From assembly GCA_040397235.1 (NCBI GenBank), contig JBBAWH010000004.1, positions 93,531 through 157,530 on the forward strand: 64,000 nt of DNA. The letters are read 5' to 3'. Of the stretch, positions 8,194 through 17,510 are shown one piece after another; position 1 is the first letter of the stretch; every line of letters starts with the position of its first letter. Source of the DNA: Limnocylindrus sp040397235. GTDB taxonomy: Bacteria > Chloroflexota > Limnocylindria > Limnocylindrales > Limnocylindraceae. The translations under genes and the position numbers were made by a program. The notes under the pieces were generated by a model. The model saw only the letters and a list, made by a program, of their open reading frames with translations. It was not told where the DNA came from and searched no databases.

Positions 8194-9339
8194 TTAGATG
8201 TTGACCCCGATGAGCGATCCAACGGCGTAGGTGATGGCTGCCGCTGCGGCGCCGATGGCGAGCTGGCGTAGCCCTGTATAGATTGCAGACTTTCCAGTCA
8301 ACAGGCTCACCGCGGCGCCAACACCGAAGAGCGCGGCCGCCGTCAAGGCGATGCTGATCAAGAGTGCGGTGGAGCCGTCCAGTAGGATGAACGGCAAGAG
8401 CGGCACAAATGCACCGATCGCAAAGGCGATAAACGACCCGATGGATGCACCCCAAGGTGATCCAAGCTGCTCTGGGTCCAGGCCGAGCTCTTCGCGAACG
8501 AGCGTCTCAAGTGCAATCTTCGGATCGGCCATCAGGCGCTTGGCGATTGACTTTGCCTCCTCATCGGGGAAGCCGCGCGCCTGATAGATCGCTACGATCT
8601 CGGCCTCCTCCTCTTCAGGCATCGCCTCGAGCTCTGCGCGCTCCAGTTCGATCTGGCGCTCAAGGAGCTCGGTCTGACTGCGCATCGATACGTACTCGCC
8701 CGCGCCCATGCTGAACGCACCGGCAAGGAGGCCGGCGACACCGGCAAGCACCACGAAGTCACCCTGGCCACTGGCTGTGGTTGCTCCGGCGATGCCCATC
8801 ACCAAGGCGGCATTAGAGACAAGCCCGTCGGAGACGCCGAAGATGGTCGCTCGCAGCGTGCCGCTGTTGCCGGCGCGGTGCCACGGCTCCCGCGCCTTCG
8901 TCTCAGCGAGCCCAGCGCGATATGCACCCTCGCTCTTGCCAGCATCGAGTTCGCGCCAGATGTCGGCGTGCTTCGCCTCATCGGCGGCAATATCGGTGAC
9001 CTCTGCAACGTCGCTGTGGGCGCCGTAGATCTCCTCTTCGTACCCTTCGAGTGCCTTGACCATGTCACTCACGGCACGTGTGCCGAAGAGTCGAGCGAGG
9101 AGCGTGATCTGGCGCACGCGCCAACTTGGGCGCTTGCTGGCAGGCACCTGCTCGCCGAGGCTGAGGAGCTTCGCCTCCCAGATGGCGGCGTGGCGGCGCT
9201 CACTTGTGGCGATGCGCTCAAAGGCGCTGCGCCGCGCAGGATCCTTCTCGATCTTGGCGAGGGCGTCGTACAAGAAGATTGCGTCGCACTCTAAGGCGAG
9301 GCCAGCGATGCTTGCGGCGCGATCCTTGATCTCTTGCAT
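8194..9339 (-). CDS. ferritin-like/VIT1 fusion (Er-VIT1, MbfA-like) iron transporter
   Basis: A 381-residue two-domain protein. Residues about 1-135 form a rubrerythrin-like four-helix domain with two ExxH motifs (SERRHAAIW and DEAKHADIW) plus upstream Glu residues, expected to bind a di-iron centre. The rest is a VIT1/CCC1 membrane domain with ATIFGVSDGLVSNAALVMGIAG, a charged cytoplasmic metal-binding stretch (ERAELEAMPEEEEAE) and SPWGASIGSFIAFAIGA. Known relatives of this architecture export iron or protect against peroxide. The ATG at 9339 follows GAGGGGAG, so it is preferred to the codon 21 bases upstream. It sits between suf genes and lgt. Confidence 0.85.
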   Translation of the reverse strand: MQEIKDRAASIAGLALECDAIFLYDALAKIEKDPARRSAFERIATSERRHAAIWEAKLLSLGEQVPASKRPSWRVRQITLLARLFGTRAVSDMVKALEGYEEEIYGAHSDVAEVTDIAADEAKHADIWRELDAGKSEGAYRAGLAETKAREPWHRAGNSGTLRATIFGVSDGLVSNAALVMGIAGATTASGQGDFVVLAGVAGLLAGAFSMGAGEYVSMRSQTELLERQIELERAELEAMPEEEEAEIVAIYQARGFPDEEAKSIAKRLMADPKIALETLVREELGLDPEQLGSPWGASIGSFIAFAIGAFVPLLPFILLDGSTALLISIALTAAALFGVGAAVSLLTGKSAIYTGLRQLAIGAAAAAITYAVGSLIGVNI

Positions 9340-9399
9340 TGGGGCTCCCCTCTTGCGCATTTGGTGCGCGTCGCCCTCATCGTAGCGCGCTGCGCAGGG

Positions 9400-9723
9400 C
9401 TAGGTCTGAAGCACCACCCACCCCTGATCGTCGACGCTCACCACATGAACCCCGAGCGGAATCTCGGCCGGTGGATCGAGCGGCTCCCCGCTCTCGAGGT
9501 CAAATCGCGAGAGGTGCAGGGGGCAGGTCACCGTGGGCCGGTCAACGGTGGCTGGCGAGAGAAAGCCGCGATCCAGCTCGCAATACTCGTGGGTGCAAAC
9601 GCCGTCGACCGCTAGCAGCTTGCCGCCACGATTCACCACCAGGATGGCCGCGCCGCCTGGCCACGCAAGGCGCATCGTGCCGTCAGGAAGTTCTACGGCG
9701 GGGAAGAGGCGCTCTGCTGGCAT
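9400..9723 (-). CDS. Rieske [2Fe-2S] ferredoxin of the suf operon
   Basis: A 107-residue soluble Rieske protein. The two cluster-binding boxes are CTHEYCELDRGF (Cys-x-His) and CPLHLSRF (Cys-x-x-His), giving the usual two-Cys, two-His ligation. It lacks a signal or membrane helix, so it resembles the ferredoxin subunit that commonly follows sufD in actinobacterial suf operons. It may supply electrons for cluster assembly or repair; no oxygenase partner lies nearby. It begins 9 bases after the sufD stop. Confidence 0.88.
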   Translation of the reverse strand: MPAERLFPAVELPDGTMRLAWPGGAAILVVNRGGKLLAVDGVCTHEYCELDRGFLSPATVDRPTVTCPLHLSRFDLESGEPLDPPAEIPLGVHVVSVDDQGWVVLQT

Positions 9724-9732
9724 CTGCGCCGT

Positions 9733-11034
9733 TTAAGAGGCGAGCGCCGCAGGCTGCTTCGCCAGCGCGGCATCAAGCTTCGCTGCAAGCACCTCTCGCA
9801 GGCGCTCAGCGTCGGCATCGAGCGGGAGTGCAGCAACGACGGGCTCGAGGAATCCCATCACGATGGTGCGGCGCGCTTCGGCATCGGTCAGCCCGCGCGA
9901 GCGGAGGTAGAAGATCTGGGCGGGATCGATTGGCCCAACGGAGCTCCCGTGCGCCGCGCGCTCGCAGTCAGGCTGGTCAATCCAGAGTGATGGGATCGCC
10001 ACGCTGCGCGCCGTCTTCGAGAGGAGCATGCCGAACTCACCGAGATACGAGTTGGTGCCACGTCCACTGCGCGGAATCGTCGTGACCCCCTTGATGTAGC
10101 CGCGCGCGTTCCCGGCAAACACACCCTTCGCCAACAGGTCGCCGACCGTCTTCTGGCCGGAGTGCAGGCTGTAGGTGGTGAGGTCGTGAATCTGATCGCC
10201 GGCGCCGAAGACCACCTCAACCTGGCGAACACCAGATCCATCGCCCGAAAGGAGGTGATCGATGCGCCCGCGCACCAGGCGTGCGCCGACCTGTGCAACG
10301 GTGAGCTGTAGCTGCGCCTTCTCGCCAAAGGTGTGGCGACGAACCGTCACATAGGCACGGTCTTCAGGGAGGTCTTGAATGGATGAGAGCGCCAACGATG
10401 CGCGGGCGCCGAGCGTGATCTCACTACTGATCGCCAAGAGTGAGGTGGCGACGCCGGGCACGGCGGCGCTGCCGCTGATCTCTTCGACGATCGAGGCCTG
10501 TGCGCCATCGCCAAGCTGCACGGCGATGCGGGCAAGAAGTGAGGAGCCAGACTCTGGGGCGACGACGCGAATCACGATCGGTGCGCTCAGGCGACCGGCG
10601 TTGAGCGTGATCGAGACGCCGGTGTTCCAGAGTGCGGCGACGAGCGCGGCGGTGCGGTCCTCGCTGGCGCCACCCATCGGTGTGGATGGACTGAGCGGCG
10701 TGGCGCTCAAGCCCGCGGCGATGGCCTCCGCACCAAGGTAGGCGCCGACACCTGCGCTCGAAATCTCAATCAGTGCAGCGGCGCCCTCTGGCAGCGCAGT
10801 GCCGGGTAGGGAACGAATCTCTTGTGGGAGCGGGGCGGGCGCGGCGCGCTCTACCTCTGCCGCTCGCATGTCGACGTATCCGGTGAAGAGCAGGTTCGAC
10901 TCCGTTGGCAGGGCGTGAAACGCGGCGAGTGCCGCCGTGCGCTCAGCTAAGCCAGCGCCCCCTGGACTGAGCGTGGTGATCATGTCGGTTGTCGCCCACT
11001 CGAGGGGGAGATCAGCTAGAGCGCGACGGGTCAC
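9733..11034 (-). CDS. sufD: Fe-S cluster assembly scaffold protein SufD
   Basis: A 433-residue member of the SufB/SufD beta-helix family, a partner of SufB in the SufBCD scaffold that builds Fe-S clusters. The conserved C-terminal part includes SYLGEFGMLLSKTARSVAIPSLWIDQPDCERAAHGSSVGPID, with the HGSS Cys/His region typical of the family, and RSRGLTDAEARRTIVMGFLEPV. It starts with GTG overlapping the sufB stop (GTGA). The N-terminal half is poorly conserved, as usual for SufD. Confidence 0.92.
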   Translation of the reverse strand: MTRRALADLPLEWATTDMITTLSPGGAGLAERTAALAAFHALPTESNLLFTGYVDMRAAEVERAAPAPLPQEIRSLPGTALPEGAAALIEISSAGVGAYLGAEAIAAGLSATPLSPSTPMGGASEDRTAALVAALWNTGVSITLNAGRLSAPIVIRVVAPESGSSLLARIAVQLGDGAQASIVEEISGSAAVPGVATSLLAISSEITLGARASLALSSIQDLPEDRAYVTVRRHTFGEKAQLQLTVAQVGARLVRGRIDHLLSGDGSGVRQVEVVFGAGDQIHDLTTYSLHSGQKTVGDLLAKGVFAGNARGYIKGVTTIPRSGRGTNSYLGEFGMLLSKTARSVAIPSLWIDQPDCERAAHGSSVGPIDPAQIFYLRSRGLTDAEARRTIVMGFLEPVVAALPLDADAERLREVLAAKLDAALAKQPAALAS

Positions 11035-12434
11035 CCGAGGGCCCCCTCCATCTCGAGTCGAATCAGGCGATTGAACTCAAGGGCGTACTCCATCGGCAAC
11101 TCCTTGGTGAAGACCTCAAGGAAGCCCTGCACGATCAAATTCGTTGCCTCGTTCTCCGTCATCCCACGGCTCATCAGATAGAAGATCTGATCATCGGAGA
11201 CGCGCCCGACAGTCGCCTCGTGGCTCATCGAAGTGTCGTCCTCTTGAATATCGATGTACGGATATGTTTCGGAGCGGCTCCCCTCATCGAGGATCAGTGC
11301 ATCGCAGCGCACGCTGGTGGTGACACCGGTTGCGCCAGGCGCCACGCGGACCGTGCCGCGGTACGTTGCCACGCCGCCGTCCTTGCAGACCGACTTGCCA
11401 ACAATTCGACTCGTGGTGTTGGCCGCGAGGTGTATTGCCTTCGCGCCGGTGTCTTGACGCTGACCCTTTGAGGCGACAGCGACAGAGACGATTTCGGCGT
11501 GCGCCTTCTCGCCAAGCAGGTAGATGCCTGGGTACTTCATGGTGAGCTGTGCGCCCGTGTTGGCGTCAATCCACTCAACGGTGGCACCAGCGTGCGCGTG
11601 CGCCCGCTTCGTCACCAGGTTGTAGACATCGTTTGACCAGTTCTGAATCGTGGTGTAGCGAACCTTGGCACCCGGAAGTGCGATCACCTCAACGACGGCA
11701 ACGTGCAGTGAGTCGGTTGCCCAGTTTGGCGCGGTGCAGCCCTCGATGTAGTGCAGGCTTGCACCCTCATCAACAACGATCAGGGTGCGCTCGAACTGTC
11801 CGGTGTTCTGTCCATTGATGCGGAAGTAGGCCTGCAGCGGAAGCGGCACTTCGACACCCTTCGGCACATAGACGAACGAGCCGCCCGACCAGACGGCCGA
11901 GTTGAGGGCGGCGAATTTGTTGTCTTCAGCTGGGATCACGGTGCCGAAGTACTTCTTGAAGATCTCTGGGTACTCCTTCATCCCCTGATCGGTACCCATG
12001 AAGACGACGCCGAGCTTCTGCAGGTCTTCGCGTACGGAGTGGTAGACGACTTCGGAGTCGTACTGCGCGCCAACGCCCGAAAGGAACTTGCGCTCCGCCT
12101 CAGGGATGCCGAGTCGCTCGAAGGTCTTCTTGATCTGGTCGGGGACGTCGTCCCACGACTTCTCTTCTCGCTCAGATGGCTTGCGGTAGTAGACGATCTT
12201 CGAGAAGTCGAGCTTCGTGAGGTCGCCGCCCCACATCGGCATCGCACGGGCCTCAAAGTGCTTGTAGGCGCGGAGGCGATACTCCAGCATCCAGGCTGGC
12301 TCATCCTTCGTCTCGGAGATCTCCCGAACCGTGGCCTCGGTCAGGCCGGCCTTCGTCTCGCGCAGGTAGGTGATGTCATCGTGGAAGGCGTACTGCTCTC
12401 GTTCGTCGCGAACCGTCTCCTTGGCGATCGTCAT
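11031..12434 (-). CDS. sufB: Fe-S cluster assembly protein SufB
   Basis: A 467-residue SufB, the main scaffold subunit on which nascent Fe-S clusters are assembled. Clear blocks are YRKPSEREEKSWDDVP, the core with EGCTAPNWATDSLHVAVVE and KVRYTTIQNW, and near the C-terminus SRSETYPYIDIQEDDTSMSHEATVGRV, which carries conserved acidic and His residues. A GAGGAGG site precedes the ATG. A TAGAAT -10 about 45 bases upstream would give a short leader. It heads an operon sufB-sufD-Rieske-VIT1-lgt; sufC, sufS and sufU are absent from the locus. Confidence 0.96.
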   Translation of the reverse strand: MTIAKETVRDEREQYAFHDDITYLRETKAGLTEATVREISETKDEPAWMLEYRLRAYKHFEARAMPMWGGDLTKLDFSKIVYYRKPSEREEKSWDDVPDQIKKTFERLGIPEAERKFLSGVGAQYDSEVVYHSVREDLQKLGVVFMGTDQGMKEYPEIFKKYFGTVIPAEDNKFAALNSAVWSGGSFVYVPKGVEVPLPLQAYFRINGQNTGQFERTLIVVDEGASLHYIEGCTAPNWATDSLHVAVVEVIALPGAKVRYTTIQNWSNDVYNLVTKRAHAHAGATVEWIDANTGAQLTMKYPGIYLLGEKAHAEIVSVAVASKGQRQDTGAKAIHLAANTTSRIVGKSVCKDGGVATYRGTVRVAPGATGVTTSVRCDALILDEGSRSETYPYIDIQEDDTSMSHEATVGRVSDDQIFYLMSRGMTENEATNLIVQGFLEVFTKELPMEYALEFNRLIRLEMEGALG

Positions 12435-12510
12435 GGAGCCTCCTCTTCCCTGCTGGACTCTGTGGGGTAATCCCGACTGATTCTATCAGGATTGGCTTCG
12501 GGACCCCTAT

Positions 12511-15500
12511 TTAGGCGGCCTTCGCCCGCTTGCCGCGTGAGAGGCTCTCCTTGAGCCCGTCGATAAGGCTGTACACCACTGGCACCACGAGCAGGGTGAG
12601 GAGCGTCGATGAGAGGAGTCCGCCAATCACCACCGTGCCGAGCTCGGCGGCGATGATCGAGCCCTCGCTCGGCCCTGCTGCGAGCGGCAGGAGCGCCAAG
12701 ATCGTGGCGACCGCCGTCATCAAGATCGGGCGAACGCGTGTTGCGCCGGCGCGCAGAAGGGCATCCTTCGTTGGGACCCCCTCGTGGCGTAGCTGCTCAA
12801 CGCGGTCGAGCAGCACGATGGCATTCGTTACCACGATACCGATGAGCATCAAGAAGCCGATGAGTGCCGAGATGCCAATCGGGCGATTGGTGATCAGCAG
12901 TGCCGGGAAGGCACCGATCACGGCGAGTGGCAGGCTGAACATGATCACGAGCGGATCAACAAGCGAGTTGAAGACCAACACCATGGTCAGGTAGACGAGC
13001 AGGATTGCGACGGCCATGGCGGTGAAGAGGCCACTGAACGACTCGTTCTGCTGCTCCGTCACGCCGGCAAGGCGCACGTCGACCTTGCTCAGCTTCCCTG
13101 CGTCCTGCAGTTCGGTAACCGCTGTCTTCACGGCGGTGTTCACGGCGCCGGTGTCGGCGACCGCGATCTCGCCGCTCACGTTTGCGGCGAGCGCCTGGTC
13201 GATGCGCGTAATGCTTGATGGAACGGATAGCTCTTCAATCGTTGCGATGCTGCTGAGCGGCACCTTATTGGCGCCGCCAACCAGGTACGCACCGAGCTGG
13301 GCAATGTCACTGATGGAGCTGCTGTCAATCTTCATGGATAGGTTCACCTTGGAGCCGTCAATCGTGATCTGTCCGAGCTGCGAACCGACCAGGAGATTGC
13401 GCACCTCGCCAGCGACCTGCGCCGCTGAGAGGCCGGCCATCGCGGCCGCTGATGGGTTGACGGTGATCTCAATCTGGCGGCCAGCCTTTACGAGATCGCT
13501 CTTGACGTTTGCGAGGTCGCCGTTCGAGGCCAGCGTTGCAACGAGGAGGTCCGATGCGGCCTCTACGTCAGCGGCGCGTTCACCAGTAACAATGACCGAG
13601 ATGGCGTTGGAGCCGGCTGCAAAGCCAATCTCCTCAATCGTCACGGTCCATCCCTGGGTGCCCACCTCTGCGAGCGATTCTGCCAGGCGCGTCTTCGCTT
13701 TGGCAAGGTCTGTATCAGCACTAAGAACGACGGTCATTCGGGCGGCATTTGGCGCTCGGCCGGTTGTCGCGGCGACGAGCGTTTGCGTGCCTGTTGAATC
13801 CGCGCTCGGAATCGAGGTCGTTACCAACTCAACCGTTTGGTCCTTGGCGAGGATCTCGTAAGCAGCGCGGCTACGCGTGAGGACGCGCTCTGTGGAGGTG
13901 CCGAGTGGCGGATTCACCGTCACGGTGAGCACCTTCTCGCTTCCGCTGTTCAAGAACTGGGTTGGAATGGAGCCTGCGAGCGAGGTTGCCCCAAGGAAGA
14001 GGCTGAACGCGATGAGCAGCGTGACGAGCTTCGTCGCGCGACGACGCAGCGCAAGTCCGAGCACTGGGAGATAGAGGCGTCCCCAGATGGAGATCTCTTC
14101 GTGGTCGGTATCAACCGCGTACGGAATGGTTGCCTTAGCGCCCTTCACCTTCACCAGGAAGTAGGCGAGCACTGGGATCACTGTGAGCGCAACGATCAGC
14201 GATGCGAGCAGGGCATAGGTAACGGTGAGTGCGAAGGGGAGGAAGAACTGGCTGATCAGGCCGCCCACGACGCCGAGCGGCAAGAAGACCGCAATCGTCG
14301 TGATGGTCGAACTGGTGATCGCCGAGGCAACCTCGCGCGTGCCGTTGAGCACCGCTTCGCCGATGGGCTCCCCTTGGCTGCGGTGCCGATAGATGTTCTC
14401 GAGGACCACGATGGAGTCGTCGACGACTCGACCGACCGCAACGGCGAGTCCGCCGAGAGTCATGATGTTGATGGTGATGCCGGTCGTTGACATCAGGATA
14501 ATTGCCGACAAGACGCTCAGCGGAATGCTCACCGCAGCAACGATGGTTGAGCGGAGGTTCAGCAGGAAGACGAAGATGACGACGACGGCGAAGGCGGCAC
14601 CGAGGCCACCCTCCTGCAAGAGCGAGTCGATTGATTCCAGGATGAAGATCGACGCGTCGGTAACGACCGACTCCTTCACCTGGGCCGAGTGTGCCTCGGC
14701 AAACTTCTCAATGGCGGCAATCGATTCCTGGGCGGTGGTGACCGTATTGGCATCAGCCGACTTGCTCACGCTGATGGTTAGACCAGGGGTGCCGTTCGTC
14801 TCAGACCAGCCGGTGGTGCGCACTTCGGCGAGCGATACGGTCGCAACATTTTTCAGAAAAACGGGGTACGGCTGACCCGCTGGCGTCACTCCGCCACCAA
14901 CGATGAGGTTCTCAAGGTCGGCAACTGAGGTGAAGCGGCCAGTGGCCGACACGGGCACGAGGGTGCTGCCCATTGGGAGCTGGCCACCCGGATAGGTCAG
15001 GTTGTTCGCCTGAATCACGCCCTGAACCTGCGACATGCTGACGCCCGTGGCGGCGAGCTTTGCTGCGTCAAGTTGAATGTAGGCCTGGGTCTCACTGCCA
15101 CCCGAGAGATCGGCGGCCGAGATGCCGCTGATGCCGCGGAGGCTCGGCATCAGCTCGCCCTGCGCAAGCGTTGCCAGCTCCGTCAACGTCGTGTCGCCCT
15201 TTGGGGTCAGTGTGGCGATGACAACGGCAGCAGAGTTGATGTTGAAGTTGCGAACCACTGGCGTAACGCCAGCGGGGAGGCGCGAACCGTCGATCGCGGC
15301 CTCAATCTGGCGCAGGATCTCCTTGACGTCACTCCCGTAGGCAAATTGGGCGGAGACGAAGCCCAGTCCGGTCGTTGAGACTGAGCGGAGCGACTCGACG
15401 CCTGCAACTGAGGCCACAGCGGCCTCAATCGGCGCGGCCACCTGCTCGGCAACGTCGGCGGTGCCTGCGCCCGGGTATGGCGCGATCACGGTGATGATTG

Positions 15501-15630
15501 GGAAGTCGATGTTTGGAAGCAACTCCTGCTTCAGGCTCCCCCAGCTCGCCACGCCCCCGCCGAAGACTGCGAGTGCGATCAAAATGGTCACGCTGCGTCG
15601 AGCGACCGCGAGCCTGGTCAGGAAAAACAT
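12511..15630 (-). CDS. RND-family efflux permease (HAE1/AcrB-like)
   Basis: A 1039-residue inner-membrane proton antiporter of the resistance-nodulation-division superfamily. The two-fold repeat shows one N-terminal helix, a large extracytoplasmic loop, then six helices, twice. The proton-relay pair is visible in AVGRVVDDSIVVLENIYRH (helix 4), and the second half has GFLMLIGIVVTNAIVLLDRVEQLR. No adaptor or outer-membrane channel gene is next to it, so it may act alone, as in other monoderms. The ATG at 15630 follows GAGGGAGG and gives the typical MFFLTRLAV start; an in-frame codon 13 residues upstream is not used. Substrate unknown. Confidence 0.88.
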   Translation of the reverse strand: MFFLTRLAVARRSVTILIALAVFGGGVASWGSLKQELLPNIDFPIITVIAPYPGAGTADVAEQVAAPIEAAVASVAGVESLRSVSTTGLGFVSAQFAYGSDVKEILRQIEAAIDGSRLPAGVTPVVRNFNINSAAVVIATLTPKGDTTLTELATLAQGELMPSLRGISGISAADLSGGSETQAYIQLDAAKLAATGVSMSQVQGVIQANNLTYPGGQLPMGSTLVPVSATGRFTSVADLENLIVGGGVTPAGQPYPVFLKNVATVSLAEVRTTGWSETNGTPGLTISVSKSADANTVTTAQESIAAIEKFAEAHSAQVKESVVTDASIFILESIDSLLQEGGLGAAFAVVVIFVFLLNLRSTIVAAVSIPLSVLSAIILMSTTGITINIMTLGGLAVAVGRVVDDSIVVLENIYRHRSQGEPIGEAVLNGTREVASAITSSTITTIAVFLPLGVVGGLISQFFLPFALTVTYALLASLIVALTVIPVLAYFLVKVKGAKATIPYAVDTDHEEISIWGRLYLPVLGLALRRRATKLVTLLIAFSLFLGATSLAGSIPTQFLNSGSEKVLTVTVNPPLGTSTERVLTRSRAAYEILAKDQTVELVTTSIPSADSTGTQTLVAATTGRAPNAARMTVVLSADTDLAKAKTRLAESLAEVGTQGWTVTIEEIGFAAGSNAISVIVTGERAADVEAASDLLVATLASNGDLANVKSDLVKAGRQIEITVNPSAAAMAGLSAAQVAGEVRNLLVGSQLGQITIDGSKVNLSMKIDSSSISDIAQLGAYLVGGANKVPLSSIATIEELSVPSSITRIDQALAANVSGEIAVADTGAVNTAVKTAVTELQDAGKLSKVDVRLAGVTEQQNESFSGLFTAMAVAILLVYLTMVLVFNSLVDPLVIMFSLPLAVIGAFPALLITNRPIGISALIGFLMLIGIVVTNAIVLLDRVEQLRHEGVPTKDALLRAGATRVRPILMTAVATILALLPLAAGPSEGSIIAAELGTVVIGGLLSSTLLTLLVVPVVYSLIDGLKESLSRGKRAKAA

Positions 15631-15659
15631 GGAGCCTCCCTCTATTTCACCGATTGGAG

Positions 15660-15675
15660 TGGGCAACAATGCCCA
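15660..15675. promoter_or_regulatory. inverted repeat upstream of the RND gene
   Basis: TGGGCA-ACAA-TGCCCA has perfect 6-base arms. It lies 30 bases before the RND start and downstream of a possible minus-strand -10, in the 114-base gap shared with the divergent osmC-like gene. It could be an operator or an mRNA hairpin. No local regulator gene pairs with it. Confidence 0.3.
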
Positions 15676-15744
15676 ACAGGCGTAGTATCGCGGAATCCCG
15701 CCGATGATGCTGCGGGGCTAAAAACGTATTAAGGGGGGTTAATC

Positions 15745-16179
15745 ATGACCACGCGAACGGCTACCGCCACATGGAACGGCACACTTCTCGAGGGCTCTGG
15801 GGCCATCACCTCGTTTGAGAGCGGTGCGATCGGCACACTGCCAGTGAGTTGGCCGCGACGATCAGAGGCGCACGATGGATCAACCTCTCCAGAAGAGTTG
15901 CTCGCTGCAGCACACGCATCCTGCTTCGCAATGGCGCTCTCGGGCGGCCTGGCGCGCAACGAAACTCCGGCCAAGCAGCTCGACGTTTCGGCGACCGTGA
16001 CCTTTGAAAAGGTCGAGGCGGGTTGGCGCGTAACGAAGTCGGCGCTCACCCTCAAGGGCGATGTTCCGGGTCTTGATGCTGCGAAGTTTGCGGAGCTTGC
16101 CGAAGGGGCGAAGGGCGGCTGCCCAATATCAGCAGCGCTCGCAGGGAACGTCGAGATCACCCTCTCGATTAACGCCTAA
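15745..16179 (+). CDS. OsmC/Ohr-family hydroperoxide-reducing protein
   Basis: A 144-residue OsmC-type peroxiredoxin-like protein that reduces organic or fatty-acid hydroperoxides. The two redox Cys are present: one in AHASCFAMALS (about residue 59) and one in GGCPISAAL (about 130). The sequence SPEELLAAAHASC is characteristic. A purine-rich AAGGGGGG site precedes the ATG. It is transcribed away from the RND exporter and ends in a 4-base convergent overlap with the next aminotransferase. Confidence 0.9.
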   Translation: MTTRTATATWNGTLLEGSGAITSFESGAIGTLPVSWPRRSEAHDGSTSPEELLAAAHASCFAMALSGGLARNETPAKQLDVSATVTFEKVEAGWRVTKSALTLKGDVPGLDAAKFAELAEGAKGGCPISAALAGNVEITLSINA

Positions 16180-17510
16180 GCCTCGTCGCGTACCGCGCGG
16201 ATCGCTGCGGCGGTCCCGCGCGCGATGCGCGCAATCTCCTCGTCGCCAATGACGAACGGTGGACCGATCACAATTTGGTCGCCGTCTACGCCGTTGGCCT
16301 GGCCCGTGGCGCTATAGAGCAGCAGGCCAACATCGGCCGCGTTCTTGGCGTGCGCCAACACGCGCTCGGTGACGCGCTTGGCACGCGCATGCGGAGCCTT
16401 GTTCCCGCGGTCGGCAACAAGTTCGATGCCGAGCAGAAGTCCACGCCCGCGAATCTCGCCGACCCACGCATCATGAGCGAGTTCTTCGCTGAGCGCCGAG
16501 CGGAGCTGATCACCCTTTGCGGCGGCGGCCTCAATAAGGTTCTCGTCGCGCAGAATCTTCAGCACAGAGCGCGCGACGGCGGCTCCAGGAATCGAGTGGC
16601 TATAGGTGAAGCCGTGAACGAAGCCGCTCGCCAAGATCGGCTCAGCTACGTGGCCGGCTGCTGCAACAAAGCCAAACGGCCAATAGCCACTCGTGACTCC
16701 CTTTGCGGCGAGCAGCAGGTCCGGCTGCAGGTCCCAGTGATTCACGCCGAACCAGGTTCCAGTTCTGCCGAATCCAGTCATCACCTCATCGGCAATGAGC
16801 AGCACCTTGTTGCGCGCGCACCAGGCGCTGACCGCTGGCCAGTAATCGTCGGGTGGGACGGCGGCGGCGAGCGTTGCGCCAACGATCGGCTCGGCAACGA
16901 AGGCGGCGATGCGTCCTGGGCCAACGCGGCTTAGCAGCGCGTCAAGTTCGGCGACCGCCTCGGCGCCGCTGGCAATCGCGTTGGCGCCGTCGAGACCAGC
17001 ACGATACGAATACGGGGCCGAGACATGCTCAAAGCGCCCGAGCCAAGGCTCATACGGTCGGCGCAAACCAGTGCGGCCGGAGAGGTCGAGGGCACCAAGG
17101 GTGTTGCCGTGATAACTCCCCCAGCGGCTCACCACCACGGTGCGATTGGGTTCACCCTGCGCCAGCCAGTAGGCGCGCACCATTTTGAGCGCCGTCTCCG
17201 CAGCCTCCGAACCGCCAGAGACCGGGTAGAGCGACGGGTCTTTCATTGGTAGAAGTGGACCAATCTCACTCGCCCAGGCGTCGAGCGCCTCGGCGGTGAA
17301 GGCGCTCCCGTGGGCGTAGGCGATCTTTGCCATCTCTGCCGCTGCGGCGTCGGCAACGGCGCGTCGGCCGTGGCCGATCCCCACAACAATGGCGCCGCCT
17401 GCGGCATCGAGGTAGCGACGCCCCGACGTGTCGGAAATGTAGGCACCATCACCAGAGGCGGCGATGGGGAGCGCGGGACCGCCGCGGCTGAAGATCTTGC
17501 CGCTACTCAC
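16176..17510 (-). CDS. class III aminotransferase, GTG start
   Basis: A 444-residue PLP-dependent aminotransferase. Features are SGGSEAAETALKMVRAYW, the SYHGNTLGALDLSG block, LLIADEVMTGFGRTG with the PLP-contacting Asp, and the Schiff-base Lys in LLAAKGVTSGYWPFG. The frame is open 35 codons further upstream, but the GTG at 17510-17508 overlaps the stop of the CoA-transferase B gene (GTGA), which fits the junction style in this window and the family length. Its neighbours are both subunits of a CoA-transferase, so the amino acid may end as an acyl-CoA. The substrate cannot be told from sequence. Confidence 0.82.
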   Translation of the reverse strand: MSSGKIFSRGGPALPIAASGDGAYISDTSGRRYLDAAGGAIVVGIGHGRRAVADAAAAEMAKIAYAHGSAFTAEALDAWASEIGPLLPMKDPSLYPVSGGSEAAETALKMVRAYWLAQGEPNRTVVVSRWGSYHGNTLGALDLSGRTGLRRPYEPWLGRFEHVSAPYSYRAGLDGANAIASGAEAVAELDALLSRVGPGRIAAFVAEPIVGATLAAAVPPDDYWPAVSAWCARNKVLLIADEVMTGFGRTGTWFGVNHWDLQPDLLLAAKGVTSGYWPFGFVAAAGHVAEPILASGFVHGFTYSHSIPGAAVARSVLKILRDENLIEAAAAKGDQLRSALSEELAHDAWVGEIRGRGLLLGIELVADRGNKAPHARAKRVTERVLAHAKNAADVGLLLYSATGQANGVDGDQIVIGPPFVIGDEEIARIARGTAAAIRAVRDEA

